Positions 1 through 9,371 of a stretch of 64,000 bases of DNA are shown in pieces. The notes under the pieces were generated by a model that saw only the letters and a program-made list of their open reading frames with translations, was not told the origin of the DNA and made no database searches. Source of the DNA: Dyella acidisoli (lineage in GTDB: Bacteria > Pseudomonadota > Gammaproteobacteria > Xanthomonadales > Rhodanobacteraceae). How positions within the stretch are numbered: the stretch's first letter is position 1; each line of letters opens with the position of its first letter. The position numbers were made by a program, and so were the translations under genes. The stretch is taken from NCBI RefSeq assembly GCF_030160295.1, contig NZ_BSOB01000046.1, positions 124,001 to 188,000 of the forward strand, written 5' to 3'.

Positions 1-707
1 CGCATTTCAAGCCCAACGGAGAAAAGGTGGTGGGCGATGAGCGAGGTATGCGGGGTGTAAGGCCACCTACGATCGGCCATGCCTGGATTGAATATGCAAG
101 CACCGCCACAAGCTCCTCCTACGGTGAGCTAGGAGCCGACTGGAACGTCCCATCAGCGCCAAGCGTCAATAACGGCCAGACGATTTATCTCTTCCCTGGC
201 CTGGAGGATTACAACGATGTTGTGACGATCCTTCAGCCGGTGCTGGGTTGGAACTCCGACTATGCTTCCGCGTGGGGTATCGCCAGTTGGAATTGCTGCG
301 TGAGCGGCACTGTGTTTGAGGCCACACCGACCCGAGTCAATGTCGGAGACAAGATCGCCGGCTACATGTGGGATAACTGTGCTTCGGGAACACTCTCGTG
401 CACTTCATGGGATGTGCTCACCGAGGATCTGACCACGGGAAACTACTCGGAACTGATGGGCACATCGAGCCAGGGGCAGACCTTCAACTGGGCCTTTGCC
501 GGCGCCTTGGAGGTTTACAACGTCTATCAGTGCAGCAACTTCCCCGCGGGTGGCTCATTCGCCTTCTATGATTTGGAGCTCTACAACGACAGCTTTGTCG
601 AGTACTCCAACCCGGGTTGGACCTTTACCAACCTGTCCTCTGGATTGACCCCGCAATGCGGTTACGGGGCAACGCTGTCACCAGCGACGGTGACGCTCTA
701 CTACTGA
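1..707 (+). CDS. Secreted eqolisin (peptidase G1)-like protein, 5' end cut by window edge
   Basis: The reading frame is already open at the left edge, so the true start is outside the window; a GTG at 27 is only an internal candidate. The visible part is rich in Trp, Tyr, Ser and Asn, as in an extracellular beta-sandwich. It carries an ADWNVPSAPS stretch, then TILQPVLGWN, and later FAGALEVYNVYQC. These resemble in order the N-terminal strand, the catalytic-Gln segment (AILQTG) and the catalytic-Glu segment of glutamic (G1) peptidases such as scytalidoglutamic peptidase. That is my motif reading, not a search result. Several Cys suggest disulfides and export. Its last 42 codons and the following 90 bp are duplicated at 3869-4084. 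A secreted lectin-like protein of unknown role is the alternative. Confidence 0.6.
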   Translation, partial: HFKPNGEKVVGDERGMRGVRPPTIGHAWIEYASTATSSSYGELGADWNVPSAPSVNNGQTIYLFPGLEDYNDVVTILQPVLGWNSDYASAWGIASWNCCVSGTVFEATPTRVNVGDKIAGYMWDNCASGTLSCTSWDVLTEDLTTGNYSELMGTSSQGQTFNWAFAGALEVYNVYQCSNFPAGGSFAFYDLELYNDSFVEYSNPGWTFTNLSSGLTPQCGYGATLSPATVTLYY

Positions 708-758
708 TTACTTTCATCAGAGCATTTCACTGCGCATGTAGTCATAGTGTCAGGGGAT

Positions 759-788
759 GGAGGTAGCTAAATACCGGTAGCTACCTCC
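759..788. repeat. GGAGGTAGCTA palindrome (family copy A)
   Basis: Perfect 11-bp inverted repeat GGAGGTAGCTA / TAGCTACCTCC with an 8-nt loop, about 50 bp past the stop of the first gene. It is one of about nine related stem-loops in the window. It may act as a terminator or mRNA-end stabiliser, but it has no U-tract. Confidence 0.7.
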
Positions 789-1039
789 GTCTCGCCGCCA
801 CGGCCACTTCTGGTCAGGTTCATTTATGAGCGAGCATGTCGCAAAAGGCGAGCCTGATTCCGTATATACCCGCCCGTGTTCTTTGACGGGCTACATGAAG
901 GCCATATGACAATCGCCCCATCCCATGGGGCGAAGTGAGCGCCAAGCCCCGCGAACGCAAAGGAACTGCTAGACCCGCCAACCATGTGTGGCACACTAGA
1001 TCGAACGGCGGCCCGACAAACCGCCAACAGGGACGAATC

Positions 1040-1635
1040 ATGTCAGCACAGCCAAAGAGCGTCGCATCGACGCTCCTGCCGGTTTGGGAAGTGCGATACG
1101 CATCGATCAACGACTACGCCATGGTTATCTCCTTAGATGACTATGAGTCACTAGTAGGCCAGTTCAGGATTGATGGCACCCCTAAAAATTGGATGGACCG
1201 CCCTCTAGTGGGATTCGTCGATAGCAAACGACGCAAGAATAAGTGCCCACCTGCTGACGTTAGGCGATGGTCCCCGAAGTTCTGGTAATCAATGAAAGGG
1301 CCAAAGAGGCGCCCGAATCTTTCCTATCAAAGTTCGGGCAGCTGCAGGAACTTGATTGCGAGGGAACTGGTGAGATCCGCTATTTCTACAACGTGACGAA
1401 CGTTGTGCCATGTGCAGACATCGAACATTCCTAAAAGATGCGACTCGGGGACATCAAGATGGAATCGTTCAACAAGTCCCAGTCGCCCAAGGAGGTTGCT
1501 GCTTTCAAAGACCCTTCGACAGTGAAAGTACGTATCTATATCAATGATGCCGGAAGAGTGATCATTGACCCTTTCATAGCTTCGACGACGCTAATCGGCA
1601 TTGAGTGCGGCCCATTGGAGCCTCTCCGAGGTTAA
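1040..1635 (+). pseudogene. Broken Imm11-family (DUF1629-like) immunity protein gene
   Basis: An ATG at 1040 with an upstream AGGGA opens a frame that ends at 1288. The similarity then continues in another frame from about 1267, stops at a TAA at 1432-1434, and resumes in the same frame at 1438 to the stop at 1635. The pieces line up with the intact protein encoded at 35414-35971: FLSKFGQLQELD against FLSRFGQLLEID, YFYNVTNVVPC against YYYNVTNVVSC, and AAFKDPSTVKVRIYINDAG against AVFKDPLTVTGRIYVNDGG. One frameshift and one nonsense codon therefore inactivate it. No toxin gene remains beside it, so it looks like an orphan immunity gene in decay. Confidence 0.75.
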
Positions 1636-1673
1636 TGCCGGCGTCTAAATTGTTTCCCCAGAAAGATGGGCAA

Positions 1674-1700
1674 AGGTAGTTAACAGGGTTAATTACCTCC
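1674..1700. repeat. AGGTAGTTAA palindrome (family copy B)
   Basis: Imperfect inverted repeat AGGTAGTTAA / TTAATTACCTCC directly after the broken immunity gene and before the start of the next gene. It is a member of the GGAGGTAGTTAA palindrome family. Confidence 0.6.
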
Positions 1701-1747
1701 GCCGCCGGCTGTCCTGCTTTGTCAGTGTTTTACACAAGGAGATGAAC

Positions 1748-3793
1748 ATGCGTAATTTTCTATTGGCAGCAATAGCTTTGTTGTTACCTTTAGCGGTATG
1801 TGCCACGAATACGGCGCAGAGCTCACGTGCGTTGAATACAACGCATCAAACGTCATCGACAACAGCCCCAGCTCCCACTCTTGTGTCGGGGCAGACTGTT
1901 GACTACGACAATTACGGCATCTTGTTGTACGGTGCAAACTACGACGCAAATACTTACGTGGACATACGTTCCACCACAGGCTCCAATATCCTGGCGTCCG
2001 TGCAACCGCCGAACATCACCTATTTACCCGGCTCAGTGAATGGAGCACTGTCATTCAGAATCAACGATCCGACATTGCAGGGCTTGTTGACGACACAAGG
2101 ACTTCGGTTTTACGTCGTTAGTCCGACTGCTGGCTATCAGTTTGCAGGACCACTAACCGTTGTTCGGGGATCTCCGTCTTTACCCAGTCAGCCCGCGGCA
2201 TTTCACTCGGTCTATTTTCACATATCCCTTGGTTCGTTCTGGGCGGCACTTGCAGACGACACTGGCAGCCCCAGCCCGCGCCAACAGATGGTTTGGTCGC
2301 TTAATAATGAAATGCAGATGATAAGGGCTTCGGGCATCGACACCATTACAGTACCTTTGCCGGACAACGATGGCTGGGAGAGCCAGCACGGGGGCGGCTT
2401 CTCCTACGACCCCGTCAATCATCCATCACCGCAGTTTGCAGTTGGACAGGAAATTGTTCTGCGTATCGCGGCAGCAAATAATCTAAAGGTGATATTTGTC
2501 ATCATTCCGTCTCTCTATCGTGAAAGTACAGACGGTCGATCAGCGTGGAATGGCTTGGCTGATCAGTATGATGTGACCCCGACCACGGATGGGGCGCTGA
2601 ATTACATTCACAGCCTGATTGACCCAGCGTCAATGTATGGCGGCGTGATGACTACGGAGCTTTCCACCATCGGCCTAACTGACGGTCCGATTGGGTCCTA
2701 CTACAAGGATCCTCGCGTGCTTGGCTTCATTTTGGCGCCAGAACTTAACCCTGAAGTTGTGTCAAGCGAAGGCATAGAAACGCACAAAGCTTTTTTTGAT
2801 AAGTACTGGAACTGGTTTTACAACTTGGTTCACTGGAATGGATCAAACACGGCGTTTGCTGGTCTGTATTTAATTGGCTCTCCGAACAGCCCTGGTGCAG
2901 CCGCCATGGTCCCAATTATCAAGGACTTCAAGTCCTGGTTTGCCCCGGGAAGCGGCTATTCGATGCCTGATTTGATTGGCATCGAGGGTTACGGCGGCGC
3001 TGGTTACCCGCTGCAGAATGCTGGAGCTGATATGAATGTGATGGTTGATGCAGTGGTTCACGCGGATACCACTGACTATCCCAACGACTACACCATCTCT
3101 CCGCAGAAAGTCTTCATAGGTGAGGCAAATACGGATGAGCTGTCGAATCCTTATACCAACCAGTATTACCAGTACATGCAGCAGTTGATCGCAAAGCGTG
3201 GGCTAGCGGGTGTGCAATGGTTCGAAAGTGACACGTTGTCAGACGGCACGCCACCAGCGCTAGGAGACTCGGGTTACGATTTGTTTGAAACTTCTTTTAC
3301 TGCATACGGAACAAAAACATTTCCTGGGACGTTGCCTTCCGGTTTTTCGTGGCACTACCCAAGCACTTCTATCAACTACGCGGATCCGACAACATACAGC
3401 TCGTCCACCGACAATTTTCCTGCGACATGGGGCACGATTTCATATACTGCCCCCACCGCCAAGGGATATTGGTACGGCGAAGGTATTTCTAATTTCACGA
3501 GCGGCAAAAATGTAGTGGCCTATGCGTACCCCAATCCAATGACTGGCAACTCGTCAGGTCTCGCGGTCACTACCGTTTATTGGGACGCGACGGAGATGCC
3601 TTCGGTGATTACTGTTGAAATCCACATGAATTCGCCAAATGGCACCCTGTTCTCTGGCGGTGGGGCTGCCGGAAGTGCGGTCACAGGAACGTGGGTGTCG
3701 AAGGGGACAACGTTTTATGTGCAGGACGTAACGGGAGGCAAGCCTTTGACGTCTGCAAATACTCTGGCGGTCATATACGCTGACGTCCAGTAA
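1748..3793 (+). CDS. Secreted TIM-barrel glycoside-hydrolase-like protein
   Basis: About 681 aa. The ATG at 1748 sits 6 nt after AAGGAG and is preferred to the ATG at 1742, which abuts the same ribosome site. The N terminus MRNFLLAAIALLLPLAVCA is a signal peptide. A beta-rich segment (about residues 40-140) precedes a region with barrel-type strands and Trp/Tyr-rich loops (about 155-530). GFILAPELNPEV and VFIGEANTDE each place a Glu at a strand end, as the acid/base and nucleophile of clan GH-A enzymes do; this is an inference. The C-terminal roughly 130 aa look like a carbohydrate-binding or beta-sandwich module. It lies between two direct copies of a 216-bp segment (579-795 and 3869-4084), which suggests the segment was rearranged or acquired. 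Substrate unknown. Confidence 0.7.
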   Translation: MRNFLLAAIALLLPLAVCATNTAQSSRALNTTHQTSSTTAPAPTLVSGQTVDYDNYGILLYGANYDANTYVDIRSTTGSNILASVQPPNITYLPGSVNGALSFRINDPTLQGLLTTQGLRFYVVSPTAGYQFAGPLTVVRGSPSLPSQPAAFHSVYFHISLGSFWAALADDTGSPSPRQQMVWSLNNEMQMIRASGIDTITVPLPDNDGWESQHGGGFSYDPVNHPSPQFAVGQEIVLRIAAANNLKVIFVIIPSLYRESTDGRSAWNGLADQYDVTPTTDGALNYIHSLIDPASMYGGVMTTELSTIGLTDGPIGSYYKDPRVLGFILAPELNPEVVSSEGIETHKAFFDKYWNWFYNLVHWNGSNTAFAGLYLIGSPNSPGAAAMVPIIKDFKSWFAPGSGYSMPDLIGIEGYGGAGYPLQNAGADMNVMVDAVVHADTTDYPNDYTISPQKVFIGEANTDELSNPYTNQYYQYMQQLIAKRGLAGVQWFESDTLSDGTPPALGDSGYDLFETSFTAYGTKTFPGTLPSGFSWHYPSTSINYADPTTYSSSTDNFPATWGTISYTAPTAKGYWYGEGISNFTSGKNVVAYAYPNPMTGNSSGLAVTTVYWDATEMPSVITVEIHMNSPNGTLFSGGGAAGSAVTGTWVSKGTTFYVQDVTGGKPLTSANTLAVIYADVQ

Positions 3794-3832
3794 TACAGGC
3801 ATCAAAAGCCGTCTGAAAACCCAAAAAAATGG

Positions 3833-3868
3833 GACGGAGGCAACAAAAGTAATTTAATTGCCTTCGTC
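3833..3868. repeat. GACGGAGGCAA palindrome (family copy C)
   Basis: GACGGAGGCAA / TTGCCTTCGTC, an 11-bp inverted repeat with one G-T mismatch, 40 bp after the hydrolase stop. It abuts the start of the duplicated 3' tail of the first gene. Confidence 0.6.
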
Positions 3869-3870
3869 TC

Positions 3871-3996
3871 CACAACGACAGCTTTGTGGAGTACTCCAAC
3901 CCGGGTTGGACCTTTACCAACCTGTCCTCGGGGTTGACCCCGCAATGCGGTTATGGAGCAGCGCTGTCACCAGCGACGGTGACGCTCTACTACTAA
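3871..3996 (+). pseudogene. Duplicated 3' fragment of the eqolisin-like gene
   Basis: Forty-one codons plus a stop read almost exactly as the C terminus of the protein ending at 707, from NDSFVEYSNPGWTFTNLSSG to SPATVTLYY. No start codon or N-terminal part precedes it. Similarity extends beyond the stop through the downstream palindrome to about 4084, so the repeat unit (579-795 and 3869-4084) is DNA-level and about 216 bp. It is a remnant, not a working gene. Confidence 0.85.
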
Positions 3997-4048
3997 TCGC
4001 TTTGTTTAGAGCATTTCACTGCACATGCAGCCATAGTGTCAGGGGGAT

Positions 4049-4078
4049 GGAGGTAGCTAATTACCGTTAGCTGCTTCC
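4049..4078. repeat. GGAGGTAGCTAA palindrome (family copy D)
   Basis: GGAGGTAGCTAA / TTAGCTGCTTCC with a 6-nt loop. It is the duplicated counterpart of copy A, carried at the end of the 216-bp repeat. Confidence 0.65.
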
Positions 4079-4258
4079 GTCCCTGACATATCCCCAGTTT
4101 TTAACAGCCCTCTCCCCAGTTGCTCGATAACCACAGCGGCCGAGTTACGTGCCCCTATTTCGCCACGTAATGCCCGGCGACAAGCCCCCTATGAATGGCT
4201 GGGTCATCGTAAGATATCGGCGGATCGTCGCGATGATGTGCGGCGAAAAGGGGGCAAT

Positions 4259-6529
4259 ATGGGAAAGCGCTTTACCGCGTCTGGCGCAATCTGCGCCTGG
4301 TTTGCATGCATTTCAGCGATGTGGCTTGTAGGCATGTGCGGGCCTTTGCTCGCCGCCACGCCGCCGCTGCAAATCAACGCCAATACGCCATTACGCGCGG
4401 ACGCGCTGTCCAAGGCCGAGTTCGACGCTATCGTGGCAGAAGCCAATGCCGTAGTCAGCGCGCCACGTACTGGTGCGGACATACCGCTACCGGCAGCATG
4501 GAAAGCGCTTAATCGGGAGAAGATGTTCGCGATGCTGACCATGCCGGACTTCGGCAGTATTCCCGAAAGAGCCCGCGACGTGCTGATTGATCAAGCCGCC
4601 ACTTGGGATCTGCTCACCTTCACACGACCGTCCGACGCAGTCGAACTTTGGCGGCGCCTGTTGCCCTCCGCAAACCTTCCCCCCAAATACTTAAGTCCGA
4701 CACGCATCGACCTCGACGCGACCTGGTCTCCCACATCTGTAGCGATGGCCGAGGTTGTCGACTGCTTTCCCACGATCGTGTGGAATGCGCAGGGCGATCC
4801 TCTTGTGTTGACCTCGGTCAAAAATGCAGCGTGGCAATGGTCCAATAGCATCGGCTGGGATGGAATGAGTCGCTGCCTGCCTGAGGCCGGCATGTTCTCA
4901 AGCGATCTCCCGCCCAAGTCAGTCATTGCGCAAGCGGGAAAAATTCTCATCCAGAAGCTTTCCGATGAAGTGCTTCAAGACGGCTGCACGCGGTCAGGCG
5001 CGGATAGCTGCGTGGTACTTTTGCAGGCGCTCTATGGGCTCGACCCGAACAGTTCAAAGCTTCCCGATGTCATCAAGCACATGGAGCCGTCCTATGCGCT
5101 GGATACACCTATCTCCATGCCGTCGAGACCCACGCCCTCCACGGGCAGGTTGACGCGCGAGGAAGTGCTTCCCGCGCGCGAGGAAATATTGCACCGCACG
5201 TTTTTCCTAACGATGAAACTCCCCGTACTGCTGAAACATCCTGAGGCATGGCCGGCCGGCGAACTGGACAAGACGGTGGTCCAGGCCGTGGCTTTGGCTT
5301 TGGAACTGCACCGCTTGGAATACATGAGCGCTAGTCACCTGACCGAGAATCGCTATTTCGCCAATCCATGGCAATGGATCACACCGATGCAGCAGGAGCG
5401 CGTAGCCGACGCGATGGCCAAAGCGGGCGTCGCCTATGCGATGCGACACGGTTGTGAAATCGGTAGCGACAGCTTCAGCGAAGGCACGCCAGATTTCTGG
5501 AAGGCCTTTGTCGTTGAAAACATAGTGCTGAATCACGGTGATTGCGGTCGGTCTCCCAGCCTGGATCTAGCTCAATTGGTTCAGGCTACGGACGCAGAGC
5601 GCGCCCGTCTCATGCAGCCATTAAAACCAGCTGCAGCCGCACTGATGACCCAAGGTGAAGTACGCGATCACGCCCTTGATCTAGTAGCCGATGCGTGTCA
5701 CGCAAAAAAGAACACTGCCGCCGACCCTTTCGAACTTTGCGCGGGCATCGCCTCACGCGACGCAGCCAAGCTGGCGCAAATCAAGGCAAAGGCTGCCGAA
5801 GTGGCAGCACACATGCCAAAGGTTGATCCCCTCGCTTGCGATCGAAGCACGATCGTTGCCGCCGCCAAAGCGCTGCACTTTACGACCCAGGAAGATTTCT
5901 GGGAAGGAACGCATAGCAATTGCCGGAAAGACCCTTCGAACACCAGTCAAGCCATCGTTGCACTTACCTATCGTGCGGGTGAAGAAACGACAGGTAAGGC
6001 ACAAGAGAATACCGACGGTGATTACGACCTTGATATCGTCAGCATCGACCTCGCTACGAATACCATCCTAGCGCACACGCATCAGTCCCAAGCCATCCCA
6101 AGCGATGCGGTGATGTTCGACTCGCTAACTATCGACACGGCCCGATACATTCTTGCGCCTGGCCAGCGTGCATTCGGCATTCGGATCGACCACGGCGCAC
6201 ACTGCTATCAGTGCGCATATAGTTTTACCGAACTCACGCTCTATCTGGTCGATGGTCAGCAGCTCAAAGAAATCCTGAGCATCAATGCAGATGTGCAGCG
6301 CTCCGCGGACACCGATGCATGCCCAAATGCGGTAAGTAGTTCGAAAACGAAAGTCTCCATCGGCAAAGGCACAAGTCACGGATTGGCTGACATTGTGCTA
6401 TCCACAAGCACATCCGTCGATGCCAACAGCGAAGACGGTCAACCGAAGAAATGTTCATCCACTTCGTCTAAAACCAGCACGATCCACTTTGATGGTGTTC
6501 GCTACCCTTGGGTGAAAGAGGACACGTAA
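4259..6529 (+). CDS. Large exported protein of unknown function
   Basis: About 756 aa from the ATG at 4259, which has AAGGGGG just upstream; a GTG at 4238 would add seven residues. The N terminus (MGKRFTASGAICAW, then a hydrophobic stretch ending in LLAATPP) is a signal peptide. The body is mostly helical, with Cys pairs (CFPTIVW, CTRSGADSC, CHAKKN, HCYQCAYSF) that fit a periplasmic location. The C-terminal 200 aa look more beta-rich and hold the HCYQC motif. I do not recognise a family. It stands alone, with a REP-like palindrome 30 bp downstream. Confidence 0.75.
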   Translation: MGKRFTASGAICAWFACISAMWLVGMCGPLLAATPPLQINANTPLRADALSKAEFDAIVAEANAVVSAPRTGADIPLPAAWKALNREKMFAMLTMPDFGSIPERARDVLIDQAATWDLLTFTRPSDAVELWRRLLPSANLPPKYLSPTRIDLDATWSPTSVAMAEVVDCFPTIVWNAQGDPLVLTSVKNAAWQWSNSIGWDGMSRCLPEAGMFSSDLPPKSVIAQAGKILIQKLSDEVLQDGCTRSGADSCVVLLQALYGLDPNSSKLPDVIKHMEPSYALDTPISMPSRPTPSTGRLTREEVLPAREEILHRTFFLTMKLPVLLKHPEAWPAGELDKTVVQAVALALELHRLEYMSASHLTENRYFANPWQWITPMQQERVADAMAKAGVAYAMRHGCEIGSDSFSEGTPDFWKAFVVENIVLNHGDCGRSPSLDLAQLVQATDAERARLMQPLKPAAAALMTQGEVRDHALDLVADACHAKKNTAADPFELCAGIASRDAAKLAQIKAKAAEVAAHMPKVDPLACDRSTIVAAAKALHFTTQEDFWEGTHSNCRKDPSNTSQAIVALTYRAGEETTGKAQENTDGDYDLDIVSIDLATNTILAHTHQSQAIPSDAVMFDSLTIDTARYILAPGQRAFGIRIDHGAHCYQCAYSFTELTLYLVDGQQLKEILSINADVQRSADTDACPNAVSSSKTKVSIGKGTSHGLADIVLSTSTSVDANSEDGQPKKCSSTSSKTSTIHFDGVRYPWVKEDT

Positions 6530-6560
6530 TGAGCTGGTGAGACGCGATAAAGTATCGTGC

Positions 6561-6589
6561 CGTCATCCCGGCGAAGGTCGGGATGACGA
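6561..6589. repeat. REP-like palindrome (CATCCCGGCGAAGG type)
   Basis: The hairpin CGTCATCCCGGCGAAGGTCGGGATGACG lies between two convergent genes. It belongs to the dispersed family also seen at 45191, 48324 and, in the variant form, at 52542, 59162 and 63512. Confidence 0.8.
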
Positions 6590-6695
6590 TACGCTCTGAA
6601 ACAAAATCGCCGTAAATATCGACCTTTCGCCTGAAAGACTAAAAACGCGGAGGCACCTCAGCCTACTTCTCTTCTATTCCAACGATCCATCTAAT

Positions 6696-7277
6696 TCAGC
6701 CGCCGCCATTTCCCTTGTAAATTAGAAAATTACCCTGCCGCTGTTTTTTTGGCTCATTGAAGATGGCGATGCCGAGCTGCTTCGCCATGTCTTCCAACAT
6801 TTCGTCGGGCGTCGTGAGATGAGTCGTCGAATCCTCTTGATAGGCATAACTCGCTATCGCTTGCCCGTTGGATGTGCTTAGAACACGCAACGCGATACTT
6901 GCGCGGCTTGAGTGAAACGCCACGAGCCCCGCGCGGTGGTAATCCTGGACCTCGCCGTTTATGACATATCGGTAGCCTTTGGCCTTGGCATACGCGATCG
7001 CCGCATCGTCAGCGAGCTGTGCCTTGGCTCCAACGGGCCTTGGCAGCGAGACGGCGTGCAGATCAGGCTTTTGCGAAAGTACGCGGACAAAGATGGAACC
7101 CGCATTCGCCCCGGAACCGTCACAATCCGTCTGATTAGCGATACTGCAGTCCTCGAACATCACCACGGCAACAGTGCCTCCGTGGGGAATGCGATGTTTT
7201 ACCGTGATGGATGGGGCGGTGGCACATCCGGCCAACAGCATCACCGTTGCCAACAGAGCGCGTGTACGCATGGTCAT
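6696..7277 (-). CDS. Lipoprotein, DUF4823/LpoB-like
   Basis: 193 aa. The N terminus MTMRTRALLATVMLLAGCATA carries a lipobox (LLAG-C), so the mature protein is probably lipid-anchored. GTVAVVMFEDCS, a central YRYVINGEVQDY strand and LEDMAKQLGIAIF near the C terminus resemble small lipoproteins of the DUF4823 or LpoB/CsgG-like fold, which act in the periplasm. The exact role is not known. A GAGAG element lies 8 nt before the ATG. It is convergent with the preceding exported protein. Confidence 0.75.
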   Translation of the reverse strand: MTMRTRALLATVMLLAGCATAPSITVKHRIPHGGTVAVVMFEDCSIANQTDCDGSGANAGSIFVRVLSQKPDLHAVSLPRPVGAKAQLADDAAIAYAKAKGYRYVINGEVQDYHRAGLVAFHSSRASIALRVLSTSNGQAIASYAYQEDSTTHLTTPDEMLEDMAKQLGIAIFNEPKKQRQGNFLIYKGNGGG

Positions 7278-7574
7278 AACTGACTCTCTCCAAGCCTTGA
7301 AAGTGCCATCGCTACGGAACAGGAAAAGACACCAAACTTCTTTATTTGTGCATCAAAGAACAGTCAAGTTCTTTTTAGTGAGAGGACAAGCTTGCCAGAA
7401 TGAGATGGCGTGACATAGGCGCGCAAATTATTACGGCAAACACACTGATGGCACGAACATCGTCCGGCCAGTGACCTTGCGCCTCCCCCAACCCGATTGT
7501 CGGTTTTGACCCGTGTCATTCGTCGAGATAAGTGAGTAGCCCGAATTGTCGTCCACGATAGGGAGAAGACCACC

Positions 7575-7934
7575 ATGAAGAAATATCTGCTCGCCATCTA
7601 TCAGCCTGGCGCAGATGGCGAAATGCCACCGCGCGACGAGCTGGACAAGATCATGCAGGAAGTACGGAACATCCGCGAGGACATGAAAGCCTCTGGGGCT
7701 TGGATCTTCTCGGGTGGCCTGGATTCGCCAAGCACGGCCACTCTGTTACGGCCTCACGGCAGGGACACGCACATGATTGATGGGCCGTTTGCGGAATCGA
7801 AGGAATATATCGCTGGCCTTACGATCGTCCAAGTTCCCGATCTGGATGTGGCACTGGAATGGGCTCGGAAACTGGTCAAAGCGACCGGGCTTCCGATTGA
7901 AGTGCGGCCTTTCCTAGAACAGAGCGCTGGCTGA
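7575..7934 (+). CDS. YciI-like (YCII-related, DGPF) protein
   Basis: 119 aa, the usual length for the family. MKKYLLAIYQP at the start and the HMIDGPFAESKEYIAGLTIVQV motif core (DGPFAE) mark a DGPF-type YCII domain, a dimeric alpha/beta ferredoxin-like fold. Members often sit beside ECF sigma factors; none is next to this one. GGAGAAGACC precedes the ATG by a good distance. The biochemical function is unknown. Confidence 0.85.
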   Translation: MKKYLLAIYQPGADGEMPPRDELDKIMQEVRNIREDMKASGAWIFSGGLDSPSTATLLRPHGRDTHMIDGPFAESKEYIAGLTIVQVPDLDVALEWARKLVKATGLPIEVRPFLEQSAG

Positions 7935-7967
7935 CTTTAGATCCATGGCTAAGAAAGTTTGAACGCT

Positions 7968-8408
7968 ATGAACGTGGTCAAGAGCACGATTTTGCCTATG
8001 GCTGCCGCACTGGTGGCTGCGATGTTGATAAGCAGCATCTGGTATAGCCCCATGCTATTTGGCCGTCCATGGATTGCACTGCGCAGCGAATGGCTGCATG
8101 TCCAACCCAACGCATATATCGCTCCGTGGAAACCTCTGGTGGATATCGTGCGTGAAATCGTCGTCGCCTACGTGCTTACCTATCTCACCGCTCAACTCAA
8201 AATCAATCGCCTTACCAGCGCTGCGGCTCTCGGCTTCTTGGTATGGCTTGGATTTCCCGTCGTGATGCTTGTTGGTGCGAGTTTATGGGATGACAAGCCC
8301 TGGGCTCTGAGCTTCATACATGCAGGTGACTGGTTCATCAAAATGCTGGTGATGCCCATAATCATCACAGCGACACGTCGCCTAACTCTTGCATCGAAAC
8401 AGACCTGA
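7968..8408 (+). CDS. DUF1761-like inner-membrane protein
   Basis: About 146 aa from the ATG at 7968; a TTG at 7959 would add three residues. Four hydrophobic segments are visible (about residues 5-25, 50-72, 80-100 and 115-135). The first helix is followed by SSIWYSPMLFG, a Trp-Tyr-Ser-Pro signature common in DUF1761 proteins. It follows the YciI-like gene by 33 bp, so the two may be cotranscribed. Function unknown. Confidence 0.75.
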   Translation: MNVVKSTILPMAAALVAAMLISSIWYSPMLFGRPWIALRSEWLHVQPNAYIAPWKPLVDIVREIVVAYVLTYLTAQLKINRLTSAAALGFLVWLGFPVVMLVGASLWDDKPWALSFIHAGDWFIKMLVMPIIITATRRLTLASKQT

Positions 8409-8649
8409 TCTGAAGGCACAAAACTCGCGAGAAGGCAGCAGCGGGATCATTTCCTGAAAGGCACCCTACCCCGCTTTACCGCCCGTGTTGGCGCGGTGTT
8501 TCGCACTGTGGGAGGCAACCTGTATCAAGAGTGTTACACGTTGACGCCATGCGATATTGGCGGGACCATTGCGCCCGTTTGTTGCGTCAATGTAGGTGAT
8601 TTCGTTCGAAATGAATCGTCACACCGCTCATTAAACCTAGGAGGTTTAT

Positions 8650-9198
8650 ATGAAAATCAGTCGCAGCGTTCTCGCCGGCATCTTTGTACTACTCGGCACA
8701 CTTGCAACATTCCAACCCTCGAATGTGCACGCACAGACCAATGCAGATATTACAAAAGATGCATTTGAAGTCACCGTGCAAATCAACATCAACAATTTTG
8801 TCTTCACTCCCATCAACATTCCGACTGGAAAACGACTAATTGTCCAAAGTGTGAATCTCTCAGGTGCCGCACAAACGGCCGGGGCTTATGTGCAGCCCAT
8901 CGTCGTTGCTGCCTCAAAGCTTGGCGCTGGCAGCTTCAACTACAGCTACTTTGGACCCAACCCTTCCGCTGTTGATCCAACACAGTTTTATGCGTCCTAT
9001 CCGACAACCATCTATGCGGATACGTTGATGGTAGGGCCAGCGTTCGCAGGCTACACGCCGACATTCTTGGCATTTAATGTGGTGATCAACGGATATCTCG
9101 TCGATGCTCCCAAAGTCGCGGCCTCGGCAAGCGTCAGCCAGCAAGATCAGGCCCCTGATCTAAAGCAGCTTGGAAATCGCAGCATCGTTACTCATTAG
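8650..9198 (+). CDS. Small exported protein of unknown function
   Basis: 182 aa. A near-ideal ribosome site (AGGAGG) lies 6 nt before the ATG. MKISRSVLAGIFVLLGTLATF...VHAQ is a signal peptide with a VHAQ cleavage site. The mature part is beta-rich (INNFVFTPINIPTGKRLIVQSV), a pattern shared with the smaller exported protein encoded at 13142-13570 (NFTVTAPAGQYETYFVNLPTG). The two may be distant relatives. No domain is recognised. Confidence 0.75.
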   Translation: MKISRSVLAGIFVLLGTLATFQPSNVHAQTNADITKDAFEVTVQININNFVFTPINIPTGKRLIVQSVNLSGAAQTAGAYVQPIVVAASKLGAGSFNYSYFGPNPSAVDPTQFYASYPTTIYADTLMVGPAFAGYTPTFLAFNVVINGYLVDAPKVAASASVSQQDQAPDLKQLGNRSIVTH

Positions 9199-9229
9199 AA
9201 ACGTCTCATCATCAACCTAGAAAATGAGA

Positions 9230-9266
9230 TTGGGGTAGTTAATTTCGCTCAACTACCTCTGTCTCG
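9230..9266. repeat. GGTAGTTAA palindrome (family copy E)
   Basis: GAGATTGGGGTAGTT / AACTACCTCTGTCTC flank an 11-nt loop, 30 bp after the stop of the small exported protein. Family member with extended outer pairing (GAGA/TCTC). Confidence 0.65.
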
Positions 9267-9371
9267 TTTTCCACCTCCACCCCGTTTTTCTTTCCACGGC
9301 CGCTGATCCAGCGAGCCTGCTATGCTTGGCCCACACGGCGCGGGGGCGCCGCTCGTCAGGGAAGTGACATC

